Shown here in pieces: positions 31,193-39,430 of a stretch of DNA of 64,000 nucleotides. The translations under genes and the position numbers were made by a program. Below the pieces are notes generated by a model, which made no database searches, was not told the DNA's origin, and saw only the letters and a program-made list of their open reading frames with translations. How positions within the stretch are numbered: the first letter of the stretch is position 1; every line of letters starts with the position of its first letter. The DNA comes from Mucilaginibacter xinganensis (GTDB lineage: Bacteria > Bacteroidota > Bacteroidia > Sphingobacteriales > Sphingobacteriaceae), in contig JAMFSA010000226.1 in the NCBI GenBank assembly GCA_026225055.1, positions 31,710 to 95,709 on the forward strand, in the 5' to 3' direction.

Positions 31193-31281
31193 TCATTGGT
31201 CATTGTGTCATTAGTCTTACACGGAACTTCAATGACTCAATGACGCGCAGCATAATGACAGCGCAGCGAAATGACCAATGG
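31193..31281. repeat. Spacer I12: variant (GTCATT) octamer inverted repeats
   Basis: tcattggtcattgtgtcattagtc ... aatgactcaatgacgcgcagcataatgacagcgcagcgaaatgaccaatg. Confidence 0.78.
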
Positions 31282-31285
31282 CTAA

Positions 31286-31387
31286 TGTGTATCATAACCG
31301 TACGCTCCATGTTACGTAAGCGAACAGTTTTTAGTTGAAGAGTATCTTTTAATATGTTGATAATTAGCAATTTATAACTTTGGTATG
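31286..31387 (+). promoter_or_regulatory. Putative promoter/operator module, copy 3 of 3
   Basis: tgtgtatcataaccgtacgctccatgttacgtaagcgaaca plus ttgataattagcaatttataactttggtatg. Confidence 0.58.
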
Positions 31388-31435
31388 TTATTCATACAAA
31401 TCTCTGTAAATTCAGGAAATCAAATAAATAATTAA

Positions 31436-32113
31436 ATGTTATCACTTCAGCATATTTCAAAATACTACCAAACCGGCGGAAACAAGAACTTTGTAATTAA
31501 TGATATCAGTCTTGATATTGATGAGGGTGAGTTTGTTTCTATCATGGGCCCATCAGGTTCGGGTAAATCAACGCTTTTAAACATCATCGGCATGCTTGAT
31601 GAGCCATCAGATGGTTATCATTATTTTGTGAATGAGTCCGTTCATCAGCTTAAAGATAAACAGCGCTCGGCCCTGTATAAAAAGTATATAGGTTTCGTTT
31701 TCCAGGCTTACCATTTAATTGATGAGCTTACAGTATATGAAAATATCGAAACTCCGCTTATTTACCAGGATTTTAAAGGCGCTGAACGGAAAGCCATGGT
31801 GGCCGATATGCTTGATCGTTTCCAGATAGTTGGTAAAAAAGATCTGTTCCCGGCACAATTATCAGGCGGGCAACAGCAACTGGTTGGCATAGCCCGTGCA
31901 TTGATAGCCAAACCTAAATTATTACTGGCCGATGAGCCTACCGGTAACCTTAACTCGAAACAGGGCGAGGAGATCATGGAGCTATTCAGGAAATTAAATA
32001 AGGAAGATGGTGTAACCATTATACAGGTAACCCACTCTGAAAAAAATGCAGAATACGGTAGCCGAATCATCAATCTTTTAGACGGCAGGATAGAGTCATC
32101 AAAAAAATTCTGA
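31436..32113 (+). CDS. ABC transporter ATP-binding protein (MacB/LolD-like)
   Basis: Walker A GPSGSGKST, signature LSGGQQQLVGIARAL, Walker B LLLADEPTGNLNS, H-loop VTHS. Confidence 0.95.
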   Translation: MLSLQHISKYYQTGGNKNFVINDISLDIDEGEFVSIMGPSGSGKSTLLNIIGMLDEPSDGYHYFVNESVHQLKDKQRSALYKKYIGFVFQAYHLIDELTVYENIETPLIYQDFKGAERKAMVADMLDRFQIVGKKDLFPAQLSGGQQQLVGIARALIAKPKLLLADEPTGNLNSKQGEEIMELFRKLNKEDGVTIIQVTHSEKNAEYGSRIINLLDGRIESSKKF

Positions 32114-32140
32114 GCAATTAATAATATATCAAACATAAAA

Positions 32141-33463
32141 ATGTCATTCCGTAACTACATCATATTTTTTTTACTGGCACTGGGTTTTAGCGCGCATGCG
32201 CAGCAACAAGGTAATTTAATAACACTGCAGCAGTGTTTGGATACTGCTATAAAAAATAATTTAACCGTACAGCAAACTGCTATAACCGCCGAACGGGCAC
32301 GTATAGGTTATGTACAGGCAAAAGATAACCTGATACCAACAGTAAGCGGCGGCATATCGCGCGAGTTAAGCACAGGTCGTGCAATTAACCCTGTTACTAA
32401 TACTTATATAAATCAGGCGGTTACGTCTGATAATTATGGCTTATCAGGTGGTGTAACTGTGTTTAATGGTCTGGCGCTTCAGAGCGCTATTAAACAGGCC
32501 TCGTTAGCTTATCAATCTGGTAAAATGGCATACCAGGCAGCAAAGGATATAATTACTGTGACGGTTATCACCAGTTATCTGCAGGTGTTGGATGCCGAGG
32601 CTATATTAAACCAAACAAAAAGCCAGCTTTCAGTTGCCAAAGAAGGTGCAGACAGAATTGAAACTTTGGAAAAAGAAGGTGCTAATAAATTAGCTTCGGA
32701 TGTGTACGATCAGCGGGGCTTATTGCAGGCGAGCAATGTTAATGTGGTAACCGCTCAAAATTCATTTAGTTCAGCGATGCTGAATTTGTTCCAAATAATG
32801 AATGTACCTTATAATCGTAACGCGGAACTGCAACCATTGAATGCTGAGGACCTGAGAGGCGACAAAGATGTATTGCCCGACCAGGTATACCAAACAGCAT
32901 TAGAACAACTGGCCGATGTTAAAGCTGCTACACTAATGCGCCAAAGCGCCGAAAAAGAAGTAAAATATTATAAGGGTTTATTATACCCGTCATTAGCGCT
33001 TCAATACGGAATAAATACAAACTATACCAATTCAAATCCGATCAGCTACTCCGATCAGTTTAAAAACAACTATGGTACCTATGTGCAGTTAGGTTTAAGT
33101 ATCCCTATATTCACCAATCATTTTAGGAAGAACCAGGTATCATTAGCCAAACTTGATCTGTTGAACTATCAATATGTTGAAGAAAATACAAAAATAACGT
33201 TAAGGCAAAACGTTGAGCAGGCCTATTATAACATGATGGCGGCTTATAACAAATATCAGGCACTTGATGGAGAATCAAAAGCTTATACCGAAAGCTTCAG
33301 GATCTCAAAAATACGTTACGAGGCGGGTGTACTTACATCTGTTGATTATATCACCTCAAAAAATAATATGGATGCTGCCAACCTAAACCTTATCAGTGCC
33401 CGTTACGACTACTTTATTTATAGTAAAGTACTGGATTATTACCAGGGTAAATTATCTTTTTAA
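32141..33463 (+). CDS. TolC-like outer membrane efflux protein
   Basis: Signal peptide followed by ITLQQCLDTAIKNN; outer-membrane efflux protein style, C-terminal VDYITSKNNMDAANLNLISARYDY. Confidence 0.92.
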   Translation: MSFRNYIIFFLLALGFSAHAQQQGNLITLQQCLDTAIKNNLTVQQTAITAERARIGYVQAKDNLIPTVSGGISRELSTGRAINPVTNTYINQAVTSDNYGLSGGVTVFNGLALQSAIKQASLAYQSGKMAYQAAKDIITVTVITSYLQVLDAEAILNQTKSQLSVAKEGADRIETLEKEGANKLASDVYDQRGLLQASNVNVVTAQNSFSSAMLNLFQIMNVPYNRNAELQPLNAEDLRGDKDVLPDQVYQTALEQLADVKAATLMRQSAEKEVKYYKGLLYPSLALQYGINTNYTNSNPISYSDQFKNNYGTYVQLGLSIPIFTNHFRKNQVSLAKLDLLNYQYVEENTKITLRQNVEQAYYNMMAAYNKYQALDGESKAYTESFRISKIRYEAGVLTSVDYITSKNNMDAANLNLISARYDYFIYSKVLDYYQGKLSF

Positions 33464-33667
33464 TTTTTTTAAATTTTGTATTTGTATTAATTAAAAAAGT
33501 ATACATTTATCGCAGATTTTACATCCAGATATCCGGTTTATGTTAATGACTTTTAACATGAACCGGATATTTCCATTTTATAACGGTTTATTATCCAGCA
33601 TGATAATTTATATCGTTAGTTAAACACAAAAATCCCAATATCTTCGTTATTGTATAAAATCTATCTT

Positions 33668-34279
33668 ATGAAAAAAATCATACTTACGCTACTTATCTGT
33701 TCAGTTTTTACAGGTTTTGTCTCGGCGCAAACTATACCAAATTTTCAGTTTGGCCTTAAAGGCGGTATTAATTTAGCCGCGTTTCCCGAAAATGGGGTTT
33801 TTAGTAACAGTAATCAGGCTGGTTATGTTGGCGGTGTGTGGGCCCGTTTTGGCGCGTTAGGCTTTAACTTTCAACCGGAGCTATACCTTACCGGCAAGGA
33901 TGTAAATACTTCCTATACCGATAATAACCAGGTATATACCAACAAGGTAAGGTTTACCAGCCTCGATCTGCCTTTATTGTTTGGCGGTAAAATAGGCGCT
34001 TTCGGTTTTGGCGCCCGGTTTTACACCGGTCCGGTAGTATCATTTGCTGTCAATAAAGATCAAACACTTTCTGATGCTGCGCATAATGCAGGCACGTTGG
34101 AGTTTAAAAATCAAAACTATGCATGGCAATTTGGTGGCGGTGTTGACATCCAAAACCTGTCGATAGATCTGCGTTACGAAGCCGGCATGAATAAGATAGC
34201 GTACGGTGCGGCTGATGATTCGCATACACGGATCAACCTGTTTAGCCTTACGCTGGCTTACAAACTATTCTCGCTTTAA
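33668..34279 (+). CDS. Outer-membrane beta-barrel (PorT-like) protein
   Basis: ORF 33650-34279; signal MKKIILTLLICSVFTGFVSAQ; FGLKGGINLA ... FSLTLAYKL. Confidence 0.8.
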   Translation: MKKIILTLLICSVFTGFVSAQTIPNFQFGLKGGINLAAFPENGVFSNSNQAGYVGGVWARFGALGFNFQPELYLTGKDVNTSYTDNNQVYTNKVRFTSLDLPLLFGGKIGAFGFGARFYTGPVVSFAVNKDQTLSDAAHNAGTLEFKNQNYAWQFGGGVDIQNLSIDLRYEAGMNKIAYGAADDSHTRINLFSLTLAYKLFSL

Positions 34280-34413
34280 GGCTGATATTTTCTTAATTGG
34301 TAGACGGTTTGTTCTGGTGATAAATAAAATGTAATACATACAGTTAATGTAAATAATTATTACATTTGTATTAACCGTTTATACCAATTATTAAACAAAT
34401 ATTCTCCTGAGAA

Positions 34414-35475
34414 ATGAAAAAAGCTGCATGGATTAGTGCCGTTGTATTGCTGTACTTGAATGTTGGATGTTCGAAAAGTAGCAGCCCTGTAAGAAACACC
34501 ACTGTTAATACTACTATAACAACTTATAAAGCGCCGGTTGTTGCCTCAACTTTTGCTAAAGGGGCGGATATAAGCTGGGTTACCCAGATGGAGGCATCAA
34601 ACTACAAGTTTTACGATAAAACAGGCAAACAGCAGGATCTTTTTGCGCTGATGAAAAGCCTTGGTATGAACTCCATTAGGCTAAGGGCATGGGTGAACCC
34701 AACAGGTGGCTGGTGCAATACAGCTGATTTAGTAGCGAAAGCGGTTCGTGCCAAAAATGCTGGTATGAAGATATTGATCGATTTTCATTACAGTGATACC
34801 TGGGCCGATCCCGGCGACCAAAACAAACCCGCCGCATGGGCGAATCTTTCTTTCCCTGACCTGGTGACCGCCTTGCATGATTATACAGTGCATGTAATGG
34901 ATACCCTGCAAACCAATGGCATAACGCCCGACTGGGTGCAGATAGGCAACGAAACAAGTAACGGTATGCTTTGGGAAGATGGCAAGGCATCAACCAATAT
35001 GGCAAATTTTGCAGCGTTGGAACTCAGTGGATATAATGCTGTTAAATCGGTAAGCAGTACCACAAAGGTTATTGTACATTTAGCGAATGGCTATGATAAT
35101 ACTACGTATGAGTGGTTGTTCGACGGTTTAAAAGCAAATGGTGCCAAATGGGATATCATCGGCATGTCTTTATACCCAACAACTGCCAACTACGGCACTT
35201 TAGATGCCCAGTGCTTAACTAATATTAATACGATGATATCACGGTATAGCACCCCGGTAATGATAGTAGAGGTAGGTATGGAAGCCGACCACCCGCAAAC
35301 CACCCGCGATTTTTTAACAGATATTATCACCAAAGTAAACGGCGTTGCTAACGGGCAAGGTCTGGGCGTATTTTACTGGGAGCCGGAAGCTTACAACTGG
35401 CAAAGTTATGGTCTTGGCGCTTTTGATACCACAGGAAAACCCACTATTGCTTTAGACGCGTTTGGCAACAATTAA
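34414..35475 (+). CDS. Glycoside hydrolase family 53 arabinogalactan endo-beta-1,4-galactanase, lipoprotein
   Basis: Lipobox LNVGC; KGADISWVTQMEASNYKFYDKTGKQQDLFALMKSLGMNSIRLRAWVNP; DWVQIGNETSNGMLW; MIVEVGMEADH. Confidence 0.93.
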   Translation: MKKAAWISAVVLLYLNVGCSKSSSPVRNTTVNTTITTYKAPVVASTFAKGADISWVTQMEASNYKFYDKTGKQQDLFALMKSLGMNSIRLRAWVNPTGGWCNTADLVAKAVRAKNAGMKILIDFHYSDTWADPGDQNKPAAWANLSFPDLVTALHDYTVHVMDTLQTNGITPDWVQIGNETSNGMLWEDGKASTNMANFAALELSGYNAVKSVSSTTKVIVHLANGYDNTTYEWLFDGLKANGAKWDIIGMSLYPTTANYGTLDAQCLTNINTMISRYSTPVMIVEVGMEADHPQTTRDFLTDIITKVNGVANGQGLGVFYWEPEAYNWQSYGLGAFDTTGKPTIALDAFGNN

Positions 35476-36524
35476 GCCAGGATCGCGGTAATTAAAAAAG
35501 CCACCGTAACACAGGCTGTAAAGGCTATCATATACATAAATGATGCCCCTATCAGTTTGGTAATTGTGCGTAATGTACTACGCTGGTAAACAACTTTTAA
35601 CGATTTGTATATATACCAGATGATTGCAATTGTTGCTAATAAATTAAGCCAGCTTGTTACACCTCGCCAGTTTGCAGGATACAACCATTCCAGTATCATT
35701 AAAATGGTAAGGAAAAGGAATAAAAAGCAATGCAGGTGAAATGAATAGATCAGGTATTCAACATAATATTTTCGGTTGTTCCAGAATGCTATCATCAGTA
35801 TTAATGCGCACAAGGGCAGCATCAGGAACATCATTTTAGGGATGTTGTGTTTAAATTGTTCAAGGATTACCTCCTTGGTGCGTTCGCCGTATTCTGCTTT
35901 GTAGGCGAATGCCTTTTTATTATATAACTGTAAAAAAAAACTATCTTTCTTGTTTTCCGGGAGCTTTTTCTGGGTTACTAAATAAGCATTGTAGCTGGTA
36001 TCGTTACCTGTAGGGGATAAGAAATATTTTGATGAGTTGGCGTCATCATCAGTAACAGTAATTACACCATCCTTCTGGTTGTCTTTTTTTAACTCACTAA
36101 TAGCTTTTTCTTTTAAAAAGGTGGGGATATCCGGATCTTTTTCAATGGAATCGATCAGCAACTTAACATCAGTTGATTTGCCCGGGATCGCATGATTTAC
36201 TTTAACAGGGTTATGCCCGGTTTGAAAAAGCACAATAAAGTAAACCAAACTTATAAAAATGTACATTTTTACCGGGTGCAGGTAGCGCGCACGGCGGCCT
36301 GCTAAGTATTCGGCAGTAAGAAAACCCGGTTTTAGGAAGAGTGGTTTTAGTGTGTGGAAAAACTGATCGTCGAAGTGGAAATAATCGCTTATGGTATGGC
36401 TCATCATGTGGCCAAAGCTTTCTTTTATTTCCAGGTTTTCCTGGCCGCACTTATAACAGAATTTGCCTTGCAGAATAGTTCCGCAGTTAAGGCAATCGTT
36501 CTCTTTACGGTAATGTTTTTTCAT
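35472..36524 (-). CDS. DUF3667-type membrane protein with N-terminal zinc ribbon
   Basis: CLNCGTILQGKFCYKCGQ ... HFDDQFFHTLKPLFLKPGFLTAEYLAGRRARYLHPVKMYIFIS. Confidence 0.8.
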   Translation of the reverse strand: MKKHYRKENDCLNCGTILQGKFCYKCGQENLEIKESFGHMMSHTISDYFHFDDQFFHTLKPLFLKPGFLTAEYLAGRRARYLHPVKMYIFISLVYFIVLFQTGHNPVKVNHAIPGKSTDVKLLIDSIEKDPDIPTFLKEKAISELKKDNQKDGVITVTDDDANSSKYFLSPTGNDTSYNAYLVTQKKLPENKKDSFFLQLYNKKAFAYKAEYGERTKEVILEQFKHNIPKMMFLMLPLCALILMIAFWNNRKYYVEYLIYSFHLHCFLFLFLTILMILEWLYPANWRGVTSWLNLLATIAIIWYIYKSLKVVYQRSTLRTITKLIGASFMYMIAFTACVTVAFLITAILA

Positions 36525-36531
36525 GGTTTAG

Positions 36532-37800
36532 TTAAGCGTGTTGTATGGCATGCTCAAGCGCTGCATTGTGTTTATACCTGAATACAAATGGAAATATAAT
36601 AGCTATTACCAACGCATAAGCCGCGAAGCAAAGCCATATACCCTGCCAGTTTTTGGTATGATCGGGTAGGGTAAAGAATTTATCAATTAATACCCCACTT
36701 GTAAAACTGCCGAACAACGCCCCAAAACCATTCACCATCATCATAAATAAACCCTGCGCACTGCCCCTGATTTCGGGAGTTGTTTGTGTTTCAACAAATA
36801 ATGAACCTGAAATATTAAAGAAATCAAAGGCCATACCGTACACGATACATGATAAAATGATCATCCATAAACCGCCGGCCGGGTTACTGAAAGCAAAAAG
36901 GCCAAAACGCAATACCCATGCCAGCATACTGAACAGCATGACATATTTAATACCGAATTTGCGCAGAAAGAACGGAATAGCCAGGATAAACAAAGTTTCA
37001 GATACCTGCGATATAGACATAATTATAGCCGGGTATTTTACAGCGATCAAGCCTTGGTAGGCAGGTACATTTTTAAAATCATGGATGAAGGTATCGCCAT
37101 AAGCATTTGTAAGCTGTAAAGCCGCACCCAATAGGAGGGAGAATGCAAAGAAGATGGCAAATTTAGGGACCTTAAATAATGCAAAAGCGTTTAAACCTAA
37201 TAGGTTGATGAATGATTTGTTGCTTACCTTAGTTAAAAGCGGTGGGCATTTCGGCAAAGTAAAGGAATAAAGGCCCAAAGCCAGCGCAACTGCCGATGCA
37301 ATATAAAACTGATTTACTGATGTTTCATTATGTGAAAGGCTTACCACCCAAAGTGCCGCAATAAAGCCAATGGTGCCCCAGATGCGTATAGGAGGGTAAT
37401 CTATCACCACATCCTTATTGCTGCCTTTTAAAGCTGAATATGCCACTGTTATGGATAACGACAGCGTTGGCATGTAAAAGATCATATTCAGCAATATCAC
37501 CCAAAAAAATGTAGTTGGATCTTTTACCAATGGCAGGCTGGATAAGGTTAGCGCACCTAAAATGTGCAGTATGCCGTATAATTTTTCAGCATTTATAAAT
37601 CTATCGGCAATAATACCGGTAAGGGCGGGCATAAATATGGCAGAAATACCCATGGTAGAGAAAATAGCCCCAAATTGCGCGCCCGACCAGCCCTTATTTT
37701 GGAACCAATAGGCCCCGATGGTAAGTAACCAGGCTCCCCATATAAAAAATTGCATGAAATTCATCAGTATTAAGCGAAACTTAATATTCATATGGGGCAC
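36532..37800 (-). CDS. MFS nucleoside permease (nucleoside:H+ symporter family)
   Basis: MNIKFRLILMNFMQFFIWGAWLLTIGAYWFQ; multi-TM NupG-like. Confidence 0.85.
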   Translation of the reverse strand: MPHMNIKFRLILMNFMQFFIWGAWLLTIGAYWFQNKGWSGAQFGAIFSTMGISAIFMPALTGIIADRFINAEKLYGILHILGALTLSSLPLVKDPTTFFWVILLNMIFYMPTLSLSITVAYSALKGSNKDVVIDYPPIRIWGTIGFIAALWVVSLSHNETSVNQFYIASAVALALGLYSFTLPKCPPLLTKVSNKSFINLLGLNAFALFKVPKFAIFFAFSLLLGAALQLTNAYGDTFIHDFKNVPAYQGLIAVKYPAIIMSISQVSETLFILAIPFFLRKFGIKYVMLFSMLAWVLRFGLFAFSNPAGGLWMIILSCIVYGMAFDFFNISGSLFVETQTTPEIRGSAQGLFMMMVNGFGALFGSFTSGVLIDKFFTLPDHTKNWQGIWLCFAAYALVIAIIFPFVFRYKHNAALEHAIQHA

Positions 37801-37876
37801 AGTTTAATAAAATCTTGTTCAGTTAAAAATTAATGCGGGAAAATAGAGAAATTATTTGATACTTTTAAAACGCGGT

Positions 37877-37939
37877 GATTTGAAGATTTGAAAATCATGA
37901 CTTTCATTTTCAAACCTTCAAATCATCCGATCATCAAAT
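37877..37939. repeat. Inverted short tandem repeat (gatttgaa unit) at gene boundary
   Basis: gatttgaagatttgaaaatcatga / ctttcattttcaaaccttcaaatcatccgatcatcaaat. Confidence 0.65.
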
Positions 37940-38551
37940 TTAAGAAGCTTTTCTTCTGTTCAGTTCATCGCGGATCTTGGCCGCTTTTTCATAAGCCTCT
38001 TCAAAAAGAGCTTCTTGTAATTTTGATTTCAGCTCATCAGTGCTTAGCGAATTAAAGCCACCTGTAGCGCCTCCACCGGTTGCTGTAACTGTTTTTTCTT
38101 CTGGCGTTTCGTTAATGTTTTCCAGGTAAACAAAGTCGTTACCCTCAATCACTATACCCGCTGTTGAAAGGATAAATTCGTAAGTATATATCGGGCAGTC
38201 AAACCTTACCGCTACCGCTATGGCATCAGATGTGCGGGCATCAATCTCCACTGTTTTTTTACCGTCAGAGCAAATTAATTTTGAATAGAAAATACCATCA
38301 ACCAAATTGTAAATGATAATTTCCTGTATATTAATGTGGTAAGCATCGGCAAAGCTCTTAAACAGGTCATGCGTAAGCGGCCTGCTTGGTGTCATTTTCT
38401 CAATTTCAATAGCTATGGCCTGGGCCTCAAAAGCGCCTATAATAATAGGCAACCTACGGCGGCCACTGATCTCACCTAAAACCAAAGCATACGCGCCGGA
38501 TTGGGTCTGACTGTATGACAACCCAACTATATCCAGCTTAATTTTTTTCAT
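37940..38551 (-). CDS. Bifunctional nuclease family protein (DUF151) with C-terminal UVR motif
   Basis: ORF 37940-38593, likely start MKKIKLDIVGLSYSQTQSGAYALVLGE; C-terminal LQEALFEEAYEKAAKIRDELNRR. Confidence 0.88.
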   Translation of the reverse strand: MKKIKLDIVGLSYSQTQSGAYALVLGEISGRRRLPIIIGAFEAQAIAIEIEKMTPSRPLTHDLFKSFADAYHINIQEIIIYNLVDGIFYSKLICSDGKKTVEIDARTSDAIAVAVRFDCPIYTYEFILSTAGIVIEGNDFVYLENINETPEEKTVTATGGGATGGFNSLSTDELKSKLQEALFEEAYEKAAKIRDELNRRKAS

Positions 38552-38639
38552 ATTATTGCCCATCACAACAGATCCTTTTATTTTGAAGTTCATGTCTTTT
38601 AACTAATGCTGATTTTGATATTAAGTCAAAATCATAGCT

Positions 38640-38904
38640 AAAAAATGTTGCTTCAGTATTTTTTTATTTTTGAAGAATTGATCTTCGCCGGGAACGTTTT
38701 TACTCCCGGAATTTCTATTGCAATATACAAATTTGCGCCGATTGAAATATCAGTTTGTGCAACATGTTCAGTATGTAGTCGCGTACAATAATACGGATTC
38801 AATATAAATTGCTGCGTGATAGTATTAAATTGCGTGTTATTATTAGTAAAGGCTATTTTTGTGACGGAATCAGGAACATTACTCATACATACCATAATCT
38901 TCAT
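38640..38904 (-). pseudogene. Remnant of etfB-etfA (electron transfer flavoprotein) joined by internal deletion
   Basis: 83-aa ORF (38653-38904): MKIMVCMSNVPDSVTKIAFTNNNTQFNTITQQFILNPY resembles the EtfB N-terminus; RLHTEHVAQTDISIGANLYIAIEIPG resembles the EtfA FAD-binding region (HxEHVGQTG..PNLYIAIGISGA). Confidence 0.65.
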
Positions 38905-39025
38905 CGCAAATGGTTTTTAAAAGGTAAATGTTAACACCCTGTATAAATTGTCCGTTTTTGTATGCTATGCGGATATGTTATGCAGCAAGTTTGTACAAAT
39001 TTAGTTAAAAAAGAGAAAGTTTAAA

Positions 39026-39367
39026 ATGCAGAGCAGCAGATTAGAAAAGCTACTGGAATTTATTAAAAATGAGCCTGAAGACGAGTTTTTAAAGTATGCC
39101 CTGGCAACCGAATACCTTCGCCTTAATGATACCGCTAAATCGTTGGAATACTATGAGAATCTGGTAAATAACCACCCCGGCTATGTGGGTACTTACTATC
39201 ATTTAGGTAAGTTATATGAGGCGCTTAACCGTAAGGAAGATGCCATTGCCACTTACGAAAAGGGAATTAAAACCGCTCGTGAAAAACGCGACAATCATGC
39301 GTTGTCAGAATTGCAGGCGGTTTATAATGAACTGGCAGGGTTTGATGAGGACGACGACGATTATTAA
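39026..39367 (+). CDS. Tetratricopeptide-repeat protein
   Basis: 113 aa; NHPGYVGTYYHLGKLYEALNRKEDAIATYEKGI. Confidence 0.85.
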   Translation: MQSSRLEKLLEFIKNEPEDEFLKYALATEYLRLNDTAKSLEYYENLVNNHPGYVGTYYHLGKLYEALNRKEDAIATYEKGIKTAREKRDNHALSELQAVYNELAGFDEDDDDY

Positions 39368-39430
39368 TAAACTGTCATTGCGACCGGAGGGAGAAATGAC
39401 AATAGGGGTTAAAGTTTAAACGAATTTACC

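Noticed and set aside
138-31281. CRISPR array interpretation of the regularly recurring spacer repeats
   Set aside because: Units are 8 nt, degenerate and contiguous, separated by 2.4-kb genes; no 25-40-nt direct repeats with unique spacers and no cas genes
138-31281. Attachment sites or integron attC-type cassette array for the permease genes
   Set aside because: Cassette-like spacing is tempting, but there is no integrase in the window, no attC-type core sites, and repeats vary by unit slippage; kept only as a homologous-recombination hypothesis
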